Shown here piece after piece: positions 49,201 through 61,400 of a stretch of 64,000 nt of DNA. The stretch spans positions 1 through 64,000 of the forward strand of contig WARS01003068.1 in the NCBI GenBank assembly GCA_008933995.1, written 5' to 3'. This DNA comes from Datnioides undecimradiatus (taxonomy: Eukaryota > Chordata > Actinopteri > Lobotiformes > Datnioididae). Both the position numbers and the translations under genes were made by a program. The notes under the pieces were generated by a model that saw nothing but the letters and a program-made list of their open reading frames with translations, made no database searches and was not told where the DNA came from. The first letter of the stretch is position 1. Each line of letters begins with the position of its first letter.

Positions 49201-52200
49201 TTATTTTTCCAACCAGAGTCCCTGCACACAGAAATGGAGAGGGACAAAATTCAGCAGCTTTTGCATCATTGGTTACCTTTCTATCTGAGTCAAATATGTA
49301 AACTGCTTTTTCTATTAGGAACAAAAACATGCATGCATGCTTAGATTAAAAGTCCAAAGGCCAGTTGGTGTCTCCTGGATGCTGCTCTGAAGCGATGAGT
49401 CAGAACCAGGTATTTTGAGGATGAGACAGAAGACAAATGAGAAAGGAGGAGGGTCTGTCAGCAGGAACGTCTGGACCAAAGGTATCACTAAACCTTGAAG
49501 TCTGGTGTCTCTAATGAACACGGCTGAATTATTATGGGATGCTTCTGTTAGAATGAGATGTTCGTTCAGTATGCACTGCCTGGGTGCTGAACTCAGACAC
49601 CAAGAGCTACCTGCCAGCTGAGAGGCGACATCAAGTGGGATGGCTTTGAACTCTGACTAAGGGTTTATTCAAAAAGCACATTTCACACTAGGGTCAATAC
49701 TTTAGAGAAATTCAGAGAATCAGTGACAGTGTTTGTCGGTCAGATACACCTGATTCAAGTGATCATTTCCTTTTATATCTCTACACAAGTCTGAATGACT
49801 CATTCATGTGAACAAGATGTTCTACACAACTGATCTACACAGAGATGTCTCTCGTGTGTTCCAATAGATGTCTGCCTAAAACTTAATTACTTGAATCTTC
49901 TTTAATTCATAATGTCTTTTTTATCTAATAATGTCTTTATACACACTCTACAAAGATTTTCCAGGGAGGGGGAGGGTTGGAAAAACCCAGAATATCCAGA
50001 AAAACAAGAGGGACCGGTGTCAGAACAGCTCGGTCCCTAATTAAACTGAGATAAACAGAGCAACCTACCAGCATCCTTAAGCTGCCAATAGGATAACAAT
50101 TACATTAATGCTGATACACAAGTCTTTGTTTAGTGCCTGTCCATACATCAGTGTATGAAGCTGGGTTGGAGCTTTAAACAGCTGTTAGTGCTTAATATCA
50201 CAGCACCAAAGTAAAAGGCATATTCACTTTACCAGTGAAAAAATAAAAAGAGCATTTGAATCTAGTATTTTACGTGTTGATGGCGGAAAAGAACACGTTC
50301 TACCTGCTGGACTGGACTCGTTGACTGCAGCTGGAGGTACGGGGGCAAACACAGGTGGATTATCATTCTCATCCTCCACGTCAAACCTCAGGTTTATTCC
50401 AGCTTCAGCCACACTGCCGTTACTAAATCTGGCGACTCCGGTCAGCTGTTAAACAGAAACAAACACACATAATGTGTTTTTGTGATAACTCACTTGATTA
50501 TGTTGGTGAGGAGCAGTCAACAGTCTTTATATATTGTTAATTGGCAGCACAGCTGTTATTCCGTTGCATTACATTTCAAATGTAGTTAATTGCTGATGGT
50601 GAATAGAAAATCTGTTTGCAGCGTTGTGTCCTCACAATGTAAGTTTCTCTCTCCTCTCGGTCCAATGCTCCTCGGACGTACACCAGCCCAGTGCTCTCCC
50701 CCACAACAAACACGTTCACGGGTGCTTTACTGGCTCCATGACCCCGCAGAGAGTAGTACAGGGTCTTCCCTTTATCCCAGTCTGACCTGATCTGAGATTG
50801 ATCAAAACAGTCATTTTTGAAAATCATCAAATATCTGCCATGTCATCAATTCATCCAGACATCACTGAAATCTCTAGTCTCTAATGTCTGGGGCTAAAAA
50901 TAAAACCGGATTAAGTGTTCTGCTTTTCACCCAAACATGGTGAGGACAAACAGGTGAACTCTGGGAACTAAAGAGATTTAAGTTCTGCTTTTATTTTAAT
51001 ACCATTTGAATCCGTCAATACCTTCAGTTTTGGCTTCTCTGTATTGCCTCTGTACTTGTCTTAGCGCTGCAGTCAACACCATCGACCATCACGGCCTGCT
51101 ACAGTAACTGGAACATGGAACTGGCCTAAAGAAACTGAATTAAGCTGGTTTTAATCTTATTTATCAGGCAGAGCCCAGTTTGGACATGTGAAAAATAAAT
51201 CCTCCATGCACACCACTGTCACAGAGTTCCACAAGGGTCTGTGTTTGTACCAGTTCTATTTATTTATATATATTCCCACTAACTTTCATTGTTATGCAGA
51301 TGATACACAATTATACCTATCGATCATGCTCGGGGAAACCAATCAGTGAGCTGAACTTCAAGCTTGCCTGAGGGATATAAAGTTACTGGACTTGGCCCCA
51401 AACACCCCTGAAACACATCATCTAGACACAGAAGGTATTGCTGCGGTGTCCTGCACCACTGTCAGGAATCTGGGGTTATATTTGATCAGGACGTGATGCA
51501 AACTAAAACCATGTGACACACCGAGGATGGATGGCACCAACCTGGCTATATGAGCCTACTGCCCGCCGGACAAAGGCTTTTGAACCGGGGTTAAGTGAGG
51601 AGGATTTACCACTGACTACAAATGTATTACAAATATATTATTTATAAGTGTAAAAACTGTTTTGTTTCACAGACATTCACTGATAGACACAAAGGCAGAA
51701 CACTGTAGAAAGACGGGGCAGGCAGCAGCAGCAGCGAGGCTGATACACCTCCTGTGTGAACAGCAAAGGCCAGCGAGTCAGAGCACGCGCAGAGACAGAC
51801 GACACACATATGCAGGCTGTGTGTCCCAGGTGGAACAGTTAACTTAAAAACCTTCTTCCTTGATAAAGCTCATAGTTAGGGCTGCCTCAGGTGAACCCTG
51901 GACACCTGCTACCTGTGGCTTTTCAAATCCAGTTCAGAAACTCCAAATAATCCAAATAATAGACACATACAGTATACACAGAGAGGTATATAGAATGTTT
52001 ATTGCTGCACAGATGGCAGAAACAATCTTAAACTTTATGCTATGGTAGGGGAAAGTTTTAATGCACTCTGAATGCTAAAGATGGGGAAGTCAAGCCTGAA
52101 CAAGAGAGCTAAGGTAAAGCATCAACATCGATTACTCCAGGCAATCTCTTTTTATGTAGCTGTAGCTGTTTTTTATTTTCCTATGTCTCTAGGGTCTGCA

Positions 52201-53875
52201 AGTGTATTTATGAGCCTGAGCTGCATCAAAAGCAAAAGGAGAAAGATGATTCATGCTGTGATCTTGTGTTTCTTCTTCGGGCATGTTGAATTCCCTCACG
52301 CAGTTTATATTTTTCTCTCTCTGTGCTTCACAAAAAACAAACCAATTCTCCTTTTTTAAGGGAAACTAACACAATTGTTAGCTGTGGGGTAGCACAACAG
52401 TCTCTGCCCTGTGCACATATCTGCGTCCCATTTAATACATTACTTTGGTGCATTTTTAGTGCAACCTGTAAGTTCAGAATCAACAAGTGAACATGTGTAA
52501 ATGTGCTTGTTATGAGTAGTTCAGGAAGCAAGAGTTCACATGTGAAATCGCAGCAGACTAAATGGTTTTGTCTGATGGTGGCGGAGAAATCGACTAAATG
52601 ACTCATTAAGAACACAGGAATCACATGACATGGGAGAACTTGTTACCTTGGCGACATAGCCTGTTGTACTGTAGTCAAAGTTCTCTTTTAGCTTCCTGGT
52701 TGGGACAACCCAGTCCCTCTTATGGCGTCTCAGCTGTGGGACGCTGGCTTCCAGCTGCACGGAGAAAGGGGACATTCGTGTCACATCACCATGCTGTTGT
52801 TCTTTCCACATGTGGACTGATGTAATGACAAACTTCATGTTACAGTTTTCAGGTCAGATATCCGACATAACAAAATGAGTTGTTACAAGACTGAAAGTCC
52901 GAAGCTCGTTCAGCAGCTCAGACAGGCTGCAGTGCTCAACGAAATCAAAATGCCACACCATGTCTGCTTGAACCTGGCGTTTACACAATACTTTATATTG
53001 TTACAATATAATATTGTAGATTATTCTTATTATTATAGTATTCATTATTTTTATAATCATAAATACATACTCCATCTTTCACCTTTTTAGCAAAACTTAA
53101 TGATGACAGGGGCTACTGTGTAGTCACGATTTATGATTATGCTCTGGCAGAGCCACACAATCATAGCATCACTGTGTAAGCAGAGCCCAGGACAGCTAGC
53201 TTCAGCACTGCTTGAGGTAGACGCCGTTAGTGATCATGGTTTCCTTCGATTCTAGCAACTAACAAAAACATGGGACATATATTTGTTTTCAAATCTCAGA
53301 GAAGGAATGATCAAAAACGTGTGAGCCTATTCATTCATCTATTCTATAACAGAGACGTGAATGCAGGAGAAGAGAATGCCAACGGTGGAATAAATGGAAA
53401 TATGGCATAGATAAAGCTGAGGGCTTAAGGGTAAGAAGGAACCATAAGCTACTTGTGGTTAACACAGGAATGAAACAGACCCCTGGGTATCGTGAGAGAA
53501 GTCATAAAATATATCTTTCATTTCAAACATACCAGTAAGACAACCCTTCATCTCTTTTAAGTGTGTTATTTTGGATTTTGTGTGCCGCTCGTGTTGAGGA
53601 CAGACGATGTACGAGATGCTCAGCTGATACTGGTGTGAACTGAAACTGAATATCTCCGAGACTTTGGCTGTGAACTGGAAAAAGGTCAACAGTCTTGATA
53701 CAATTAAAAGGTGAAATCTTTGTGTGCTTTAACTTCACATTCCAAAACAGCATCTAAGTAGCTCATTTCCCCGCACATGCCTTTTTACCTGTTTTTCAAC
53801 TGTTAGACAGATATGCAGGTGTGAACTCACCATAACAGACAGCTGAAGCAGTAAAACGATGGACAATCCCTCCAT
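43244..53875 (-). CDS. desmoglein B (desmoglein-2-like)
   Basis: Desmosomal cadherin, complete and intact. Exons, complement: 53831-53875, 52647-52754, 50636-50791, 50304-50445, 49052-49221, 48795-48929, 48002-48187, 47364-47848, 46702-46844, 46362-46583, 45862-46116, 45208-45329, 44499-44801 and 43244-44224; 3,453 nt, 1,150 aa, close to human DSG2. All introns are GT-AG and the phases equal those of desmoglein A. Signal peptide [15 protein letters not shown]; propeptide cleaved after RRHKR (residue 28), leaving mature DW with the adhesive Trp2. Cadherin motifs include [20 protein letters not shown] and [11 protein letters not shown] glycine-rich stretch covers about 338-404. Transmembrane helix about 666-690. 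ICS begins [12 protein letters not shown] and includes GCCSLLE and [13 protein letters not shown]. The tail has [18 protein letters not shown], also seen in A. Orthology to a single mammalian DSG is not decidable here; a tandem copy of the dsg2-like gene. Confidence 0.93.
47560..47780 (-). repeat. glycine-rich simple-sequence segment in exon 8 of desmoglein B
   Basis: On the coding strand GGN triplets dominate, giving runs such as [10 protein letters not shown] and GDGDGD. The segment lies between the conserved VVVSNVAP and [13 protein letters not shown] stretches, in the extracellular part. The proline-rich frame on the plus strand is its shadow. Confidence 0.9.
48291..48690 (+). repeat. LTR-like or retroelement UTR-like repeat in desmoglein B intron
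   Basis: Pyrimidine-rich text with repeated 'GTTTTCC', 'CCTTGTGTTT' and 'CCTCGT' phrases, a TTTATAAAAG TATA-like box near 48384, and an AATAAA at about 48608 followed by TTGTGTCTGTG. The order TATA box then AATAAA is what an LTR would show. Family and ends were not determined. Confidence 0.35.
50792..52646. other. desmoglein B intron 2
   Basis: 1.9-kb intron containing the LINE relic described separately. Outside it I see no coding or RNA gene. Confidence 0.5.
51060..51500 (+). mobile_element. non-LTR retrotransposon (L2/CR1-like) reverse transcriptase relic
   Basis: Read on the plus strand, the sequence keeps the order of a LINE reverse transcriptase: a decayed GVPQGSVLGP region (about 51220-51260, reading '[11 protein letters not shown]'), then the catalytic motif YADDTQLY exactly at 51292-51315, then a segment ending in 'VRNLG' near 51460-51475 that matches the conserved block before the C-terminus. 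Stops and shifts are present. It lies in the intron between exons 2 and 3 of desmoglein B, opposite in direction to the gene. Confidence 0.8.
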
Positions 53876-55182
53876 GTCTTAGGTGGACGTTGCACACTGG
53901 GTGCATAGCCTTCCTCCGTGCATGCTGAAGCACAGCTTGCTGCAGTAACGTTAGTGGCTCCAGATGCCAACAGGCCCTCAGAACATGAAAAGCTTCATAT
54001 CATCCTCCCTCTCTGCGGCGGTGCTGCCTTCTCTCTGCTCCTCCCTGCTCTCTGCTCCTCTTACCTGTCTGACCCTTTCATTCTCCATTCTCGCCCCTCC
54101 CTCCCATCACTGAGCACGCTGGGAAAATGCCCTTTACATTTTATCTCCATCATTAAAATTGACTTAATGAAAGATAATTATCCTCCAGAAAGACTTCAGA
54201 ACACGCAAGTGTCTGTCATGTGAAGTGAATTCACACACTGAATGGAAGTCTCTTTACACTTTACTCATCCAATCAATAGTTTGTTAAAGCTTTATTGTTT
54301 CGGGTCATTTCAGGGCAGCAGGATGAACTGTGACAGCATCGACACGTTGTCGTGTATAAAGTAGATGTGGTCTTTTCACTATATGTTTCTGATCACCGCC
54401 AATCCTGTAGCGAAATGTTAAAGCGCTACGTTTACAAGCTAATCCCTTTGTCTGCTGTTTGTTGCTGAGCAGGTAATGTACAGTCTGTGTATGAGAGACT
54501 CTGCTGCTGGAAGCAAAGCTGATGAGGAGCGTGGTGTCGAGCCAAAATAGTTAAGTCTCTTTCCGATAGTGAGCTGAAAGGAGGAAAAAAGCTGAGGGGG
54601 CACTGTGGGTACATGTGTTCATAGTCCCTGTTGAAGCCGTTCACGCTGCACAGACATTTGTTCCATTGCCATTATGAAAAAATATTGATTAGCACAATTT
54701 ATTTTAGCTAATTAGCACAATCCACAGCAGCAGTGTTATGAAAAGCCACAAAACCCCCTAAGGTTGCGCAGAGGGAGGATTTAAGTGCTTTTTGCATGTG
54801 CCGGCTGCATAAGAATCCACACTGAGGCCCAAACCCCACGTGTCACCGTGTCACAGAGCTGCTTGACATTACCGGGTTGGATCTCAAACTGCACTCCCTA
54901 CATTACGTCATCAGTGTCACTGAATCTGAAATGTTCAGCAGTGGAGCTCCTCACTTGGAGCTAAAGGCATCACACTTTGACCAGCTCATTATGATTAACT
55001 GTATGTATCGCTGTCGCTGTTTTTAAAGAGCCACATTGGCAGAGCAAAATCAAGGGGAGAGCCACTTTTACGACAACATACCGAGTCACCTTTGCAAATG
55101 TGCATTTCTACATATACATTGGACATCCCACAAAAAAGAAACAACCCAGCCAATACATTTTCAATTAAGACCATATTTGCCT

Positions 55183-55392
55183 TTATACTGGGATGAGCGG
55201 GAGCTGGCATGCATGTCCTTGACTTTCCTCATGTTGATTTTCGTTTGCTGCTCCCTCAGACTCCTTTTCCTCACTGTTCGTTACAACACTGTGTGTCTGT
55301 CCGTCTGGTTTTTGCCCTTTTTTTATTAGAAATCGATCCATTTTGGCCAGCATCTCACGCTGGCTAGCGGAGCTAACATAACCTGGCTGCAA
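55183..55392 (-). mobile_element. possible hAT-type transposon N-terminal remnant
   Basis: On the minus strand a frame contains MDRFLIKKGQ followed by a Ser/Glu/Asn-rich low-complexity stretch and a stop. Fish hAT or ZBED-like transposase genes often open this way before their BED zinc finger. No zinc finger or hAT dimerisation domain could be read downstream, so the call is tentative. Confidence 0.25.
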
Positions 55393-57949
55393 GCGCGCGC
55401 TGCTGTCACGTGTGACGGTGTAAACAATGCCGTAAGCGGGCTGCGTTGCCAGGTTTGACAGGGCCCCCTTTAGGAAACACCATTAATTACCTTACCTGAT
55501 GCGTGTGACTCAACATCACTGAACAGGTGAAACAGCGGATCTATGTGTGTGAATTCTGTTAAGAGAAGATCTCTTTAAAATCGCTAAATGTAATCCAAAC
55601 CATCACCTTTCAGTGGTTTCAGCTTTTATTGCTTAAACCACAGGCAGGAGTCTGGACGTGAACCAAAGTCACTATCAAAGCTCTGTGATTTGTACATCTA
55701 CCAAGGGCTGAGAATGCAGCACTTCAAGTGTTTTGGAAAACACATTGGTATGCAAACATTATTTCCATGGTTGCTGAAACCAAATATTTAACACATTTCT
55801 CTGTTGTTTAGTGCCCCCTCTTCTGCTAATCTACTTGAGCATGGTATTCACTGAAGATTCACAAAGTGAGTGGGTTTGAAAAGCAAAAGCTCATTCACCT
55901 TTTGTCATTAGCAGAGACCAGGACTCAGCAGAGACCAGGACTGAGCAGACACCTGGACTTACAGTCTGTTCAGTTAGCATACAGTGGAACAAAAAGCTAA
56001 TATGGCTATTTGATGGCTTGAAGATAAATTGCACAATTCACTGAGGAACCTGGCAGGGAGCCAGTGTAAGATGGCTTGGATAATATACAAATCATGCTAC
56101 TCTGCAGTGTACTTGCTCATTCCTGATATTTTCATTGCTTCAGGGTGAGTTTGTACCATAAACAACCTCATCGGTCATATTACTAAACCAATTACTGACA
56201 AACCCCCCACAAAAAATCTTGTCATGTACAGTAATATTAAATAAGCCTATCCTCATGCAGACAGAGAAGGACATACAAAAGATTTTATTATAGTATGCAG
56301 GTGTGAAGTACCTGGTTTCCATTAGACATTCCTGAGACAGACATTATGACATTGTGTCAAAATGTATTTTAGCACATAAGCATCTTTCTGCATAGTTAGA
56401 CAAGAACCCCCATTTCTACCCCTGCATACCCATGAACATGTTGAGGACAAACAATTAAAAAGCAAAGCATCCATTGAAGTTTCAGACTTTAAATCGGCAT
56501 AAAAGCAGCATAATGAAGTTTTAATTAAATTACAAAAGTGTTTTGACTCTTTCAACTGATCTCTAATAAGGAGCGTTCAGCTGAAGTAACATTCAGTCAC
56601 TGTTCTCTGCAGTGACACATACAAAGCTGCTAGACCAAAAAATCCTTCCTATCATGAGTGGATGTTACCCTGACGCACAGCTCTGAAGAACAAAATGAAG
56701 GAATACAATCAAACATGCTGCCAATTTCTGTATATGTCTGTTGCACAAGACAGACACTCGTAAATCACAGGCTGCTTAACGCTGGCACCGCGTGAGGGAA
56801 CAAGTCTGAACAGGGTGTTTAACTGTTATATTACAGAGGCACACAACCTTGAATAACACACAAAGCCTACCCCTCCATCACCCACAGCACCATTGACTCC
56901 ACCTGCCACACAAACAGTTCATAAGGAACAGAATTCAAGATCCTGACATTAGCAAAATGAAAACAGAACAGAAAACAGAACTGATGGGACTCTTATGATA
57001 GATCACAAAAAGGTATGGGATGTGTATTGAGTGTGTTTTCTATATACAAAAGCAGGGCTGATGATAACGTCAGAGCTGTCAGCTCTCTTCTGGCATGTGG
57101 CACAGGCTTTTACAGCAGCAGAGATGAAGAGGCGAGTGTATTAAGTCTCTCTGGTATGGGAGTGATTAAATGGAGTGAGAGCTGATAACGTACCATAAAC
57201 TCAGATTCTTAGTGCACATGCTTATCTCTGTGTTGACGGGACTGCTGCTCAGGCTCACAGCTGGGAACCCAGAAGGCATTCGAGCAGCCAGCCACACTCT
57301 AATCAGTCTGATATTAATCAAGTAGGTATATGACAGCTATTGATCATTGGTTCATTCATAATGAGTGTAACCAAGAGTGTATATCATTTTGTAAATGCGT
57401 AATATTTGTTTTGAATAAACGCTCTGTAAGGCGTAGTCTTTGGTTAAGATAGCTTAAAGTTTTGTTCACATCAATACTTGACTGATTAAATTTCCTTGGA
57501 ATGGAGTGAAACAGTGAACGAAACAGTGTAAATGGTGTGTGTGTGGGTTCATGTGGCCGTTTTTGTCTGAAGTAGTGTTCTTGAGTTCTTTTGTTTCTTT
57601 TTGCTTCTTGTCCAATGTTGTAAAACTGTGACTGTTTCCTATGCTCAGGTGATTTCCTTGAACCTGGCACGACTGTAAGCTGTTGAGTCTGAACATGCGC
57701 CTCATTAACTGCACGTGTGATTGTTACGAGTTACGCAAGTCCATGGCATCAAAATCTCACTCCAGCCAGGCCCCCAAAGTTGTCAGAGTTTTCAAGGTAT
57801 CTGATCATAAAGTGTGGGGCAAATCTCTCTTGGAAACTAAGCAAAATGGGTGTGTATATTGTTGCTGTAATCAAACTTACATTAAAATACAGTACTGTTA
57901 CAATACTGTTACAACTGTTACTGCTATTACTATTTGAAATATTGACATT

Positions 57950-58002
57950 CTCCTGTACAAGTAAATTTTCCCACTGTGGGATCAATAAAGTATTATCTTA
58001 CA
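57950..58002 (+). mobile_element. LINE/SINE 3' tail signature
   Basis: TTTTCCCACTGTGGGATCAA followed by TAAAGTATTATCTTA. The CCCACTGTGGG hairpin and (A)ATAAAG ending is a frequent 3' terminus of teleost L2/CR1-like retroposons. Only the tail is recognisable; the body upstream is not. Confidence 0.4.
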
Positions 58003-58430
58003 AATGAACTCCTGTCCATGCCTCATGCCAGAATAAAGAAACACTGGATCAATATGGCAGAAGAAAAGACCCATTATTGTTAAGACAGTATGTGTTTGAA
58101 ACCATAGTCTAGATTGCAGAAATATATTTTTTCTATTACTATGAATGTAATGTATCTTAACCATCGGTGTAATTGTTTCAATAAACAACTAGGTCAAGTA
58201 ATGCATGAATACAGAGGTGGTTGTTTGGATGGATATGATGATGTCAAGTAGAAGCTGTAGCATGGACAAGCACATACATGTAGTTTCATTCCTTGTTTAA
58301 CTGCAGCAGCATACCCTCCACCAATAAACTGACATGCACATGCAGAGTGTCTCTCATAAATATACCAGAGGGAGACTGCCTTGCCAAACATTTCTCCTGC
58401 ATTTCTACCTTGCAGCAGGTGGGGCTGTGC

Positions 58431-61400
58431 TCATATGGGAGTAGATGAACCCAATACGTTGCCCTGAGAGCCAGTGGATGTGCTGCTCTTGCTGTAGATG
58501 ACGCTGTGAGAGCCAGAGATGGCATTCTTCTGAGACAGACCTCCTACTTCCTGAACCAGCTGCCCTCCGCTGCTTGTTGGCCCTCCAACCACCACAACTC
58601 TCTGAGATCCCGAAAGCGCCCCCGACTGAAGAGTGCCCCCTGGGACAAGGCAGGTTTGGCTTCCCTTTAGCAATTTCAAAGTCCCTGCAGGGACCTTGCC
58701 CTCCATAACCATCATGGTCTGGGAACCAGAGAGGTTGCCAGTGTGGATCAGGTTGGCACCGCCCTCCTGTACCCCACTTCTCTCCACCAGCATCATACCA
58801 GGTGCATGGGCCTGTCCACCAGATATCATTGTCTGCCCCTGAATGACCACACCTTGGGTTGGGCTGGTCTGGGTGCCATTAACCAGCACCATGCCCTGCA
58901 GACTGGGAGCTGGTGCCTCAGAGCCAACAGCACGGTGTTCTGGAGCCTGGGGGCTGGACTGCGTGGACTGGCTGCAGCATAGGGGTGGTGGGCACATAGT
59001 AGGCGAACTGCTGCTGCTGCTGCTGTAACCCAAGATCATCTGGCCTGGATTTGCCATCCCTTTCTTCACTGGTCATCCCTTGTGTCACCGTGGCCGTGCT
59101 TTCCTTCACTGTGCAAGGGAATGCTCAGATGTCCTCCCTGACCACAGACTGCTCTGTTTTGGACCTGAGTTGGCTGCAGCTGGGGTGGAGGAGGCAGCTG
59201 TTGGGCAATCTACACTTGATATGAGCTCTGAGTGTTGATGGAGGGGTGGGCGAGGAATAGCCACGGCTTGACTTCACCCAGGATCTTCTTTCCTCCACAC
59301 ACTTCAGCCAGGGTCTTGAATTTTGGCCCCAGGTCATCGAGGAACTGCAGGTCATTACTGGACTCCAGGAGGCTGCAGCAGCCCACTGAGCCAGCAGAGG
59401 AGCCCTGGCCCTCGCAATCATAAACAGAAGACTGTCCTTTACTCAGGTTCTGGTTCCACTGTTCTACCTTCTGTTAAAAGACAAAAAATCATCACAAGGA
59501 GTTACCTTTTTGTTGACAGAGCACCATGATTTATTTTAACAGTTACAAATCACATTAATATTACCCGCAACACCACAACCTAATACCAATCACACAAATT
59601 AGTGTAAAAACAGCTGGTCCTAGAACATGTTCTTCAAAGGTTATGTTGAGCTTGTATTGGTATCTTCTTAACATACATTCATTTGGACAAGACACAAGCC
59701 AAACAAGTACACAGCTTGATTTTGTTCCTGACACTCTGATATTAAAGAAGTTTGCATTTGAGCTTTTATATCCTTTTCCTATTCAGTTTGCTTTTTTCGC
59801 ACCAGAAAAAATTGCGTCCAGGAAAAAGAAATGATTCTAACCTGAGAATAATACTGTTGCCGGGAAATTGGTCGGCAGCGCCATGCCATCATAAAATTTC
59901 TCCGCGTTTCCTGACTCCTAGCCCCCAAACTCAGGTAAAGAAGCCACTGCCACTCGGCACAGTTCATCATCCCCATGTGTGATCTCTGGCGGTTACTTGA
60001 AACCATCTTGATAGATGCCCCGGCCGATCCCATCCATAAATGACGAATTTCTGGAAATCCAAAGCTGCTGCAGGGGCCATTGCTGAAGTCTTATTAGTCA
60101 TGCCCATACCCATGGTGATCATATCTCCATCCATTTGTGTTGGCAAGTTCAGCAGTGGCACCTCCCTGTCACGTCAATGAAAGTTAGAAGAGTCAACAGT
60201 TATTCTGCTGTCGCGGGCAAATAATCCTTCTTGCAGCTTTCAAGCAGACTATCAGTATGTATGGCAAGACTCTTGTTCTCGACAGTGCATGTCACATGTT
60301 TAAGAGCAAATTTGTTAGCCGTGTTCTCTCCCTACAGCCCTCAGTCGCGATAGTTTATGAGGTGTGATTTGGTGTCAAAAGGCATCTCAGTGACCTGGAA
60401 GATAAACGCCTCCCACATTGGCAGAACAGCAACAGAGAATGACTGTAAGAACAACACTTTTGAAGGTATAACTTAATATTTCGATGTGAGCTGGAGTGGT
60501 GGCGGGACCCTAACATTTACATAGCACAATACAATTCTGGTGTTAGTTTATGCTTCCTCTCTCTCTTTCCCCCCAACCAGTCAGATGGCCCGTCACGTGA
60601 GAGCCAGGATCTGTCACAGATCACCAGCAGGAATGGAGTTAGACCATATATATACTTGCTATTAACTTTGTGTTGGAGTGTGCATGTTGGCATATCCTGT
60701 ATCTGTTTGAAATGTTGGTTGTGCATCACGCCTCGGAAATTAAGGTTTCACATATACAAGGTGCACTGTGCACATGAACAGTAGGAGCATTATAGAAGCA
60801 GTGCTTTTGATGTTTTTCATCACACAGAATAAAGAGAAACATATCCACTGCTGTCACGGTCACTAAATTAAGACATTACCTGTCAGAAAACAGCTTAATC
60901 TGCGTCAAACCCAAGTTTCATGTTGCATCACTTCCAGCAAATCACAGACAATGTGTTTAAAGGTTACATGACAGGACTTTGGTTTCTCCTTGCTAAGAGG
61001 TAAGAAACACAACTCTTTCAATAATTAATTCAAAGAAAAAGTAATCATTTTAATAGCATCTAAGCCCTCCTAGGCTTGTCTTAATGTTCTGTCAATTGAA
61101 AGTAGACCTGACTTTGTCATACTACTACTCCAGACTTTTAACTGCATATCTAGGAATTCGTAGACCTGGCTGTTTACGATCAGGACAGTCCTACCTATTA
61201 ATAAGATGATTATGTATAGTGTGATACAGTCTTCAAAAGACCTTCCATTTATTAGGTAACATCCTGTGTCTTCAGAATAATTATTTTAAGTTTTATGTAT
61301 TATAAATTATATTGATATTTTGGTCTTGTTTTCAAACAATCTCTGGCCTACCTGAACTTATAACTCAGCTCAACCTGTCTTGGTATTGTCTTGAACACAT

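Larger units (their letters stand above)
53876..58430. other. desmoglein B-C intergenic region
   Basis: 4.5 kb. It should contain the promoter of desmoglein B near 53.9-54.1 kb and the 3' UTR of desmoglein C. A possible hAT remnant (55183-55392) and a LINE-type 3' tail (57950-58002) are listed apart. A 104-codon minus-strand open frame at 57356-57670 has no familiar motif or exon context and is not called. Confidence 0.5.

Noticed and set aside
57356-57670. 104-codon minus-strand open frame
   Set aside because: Lys/His-rich text with no familiar domain, no splice partners and AT-rich surroundings.
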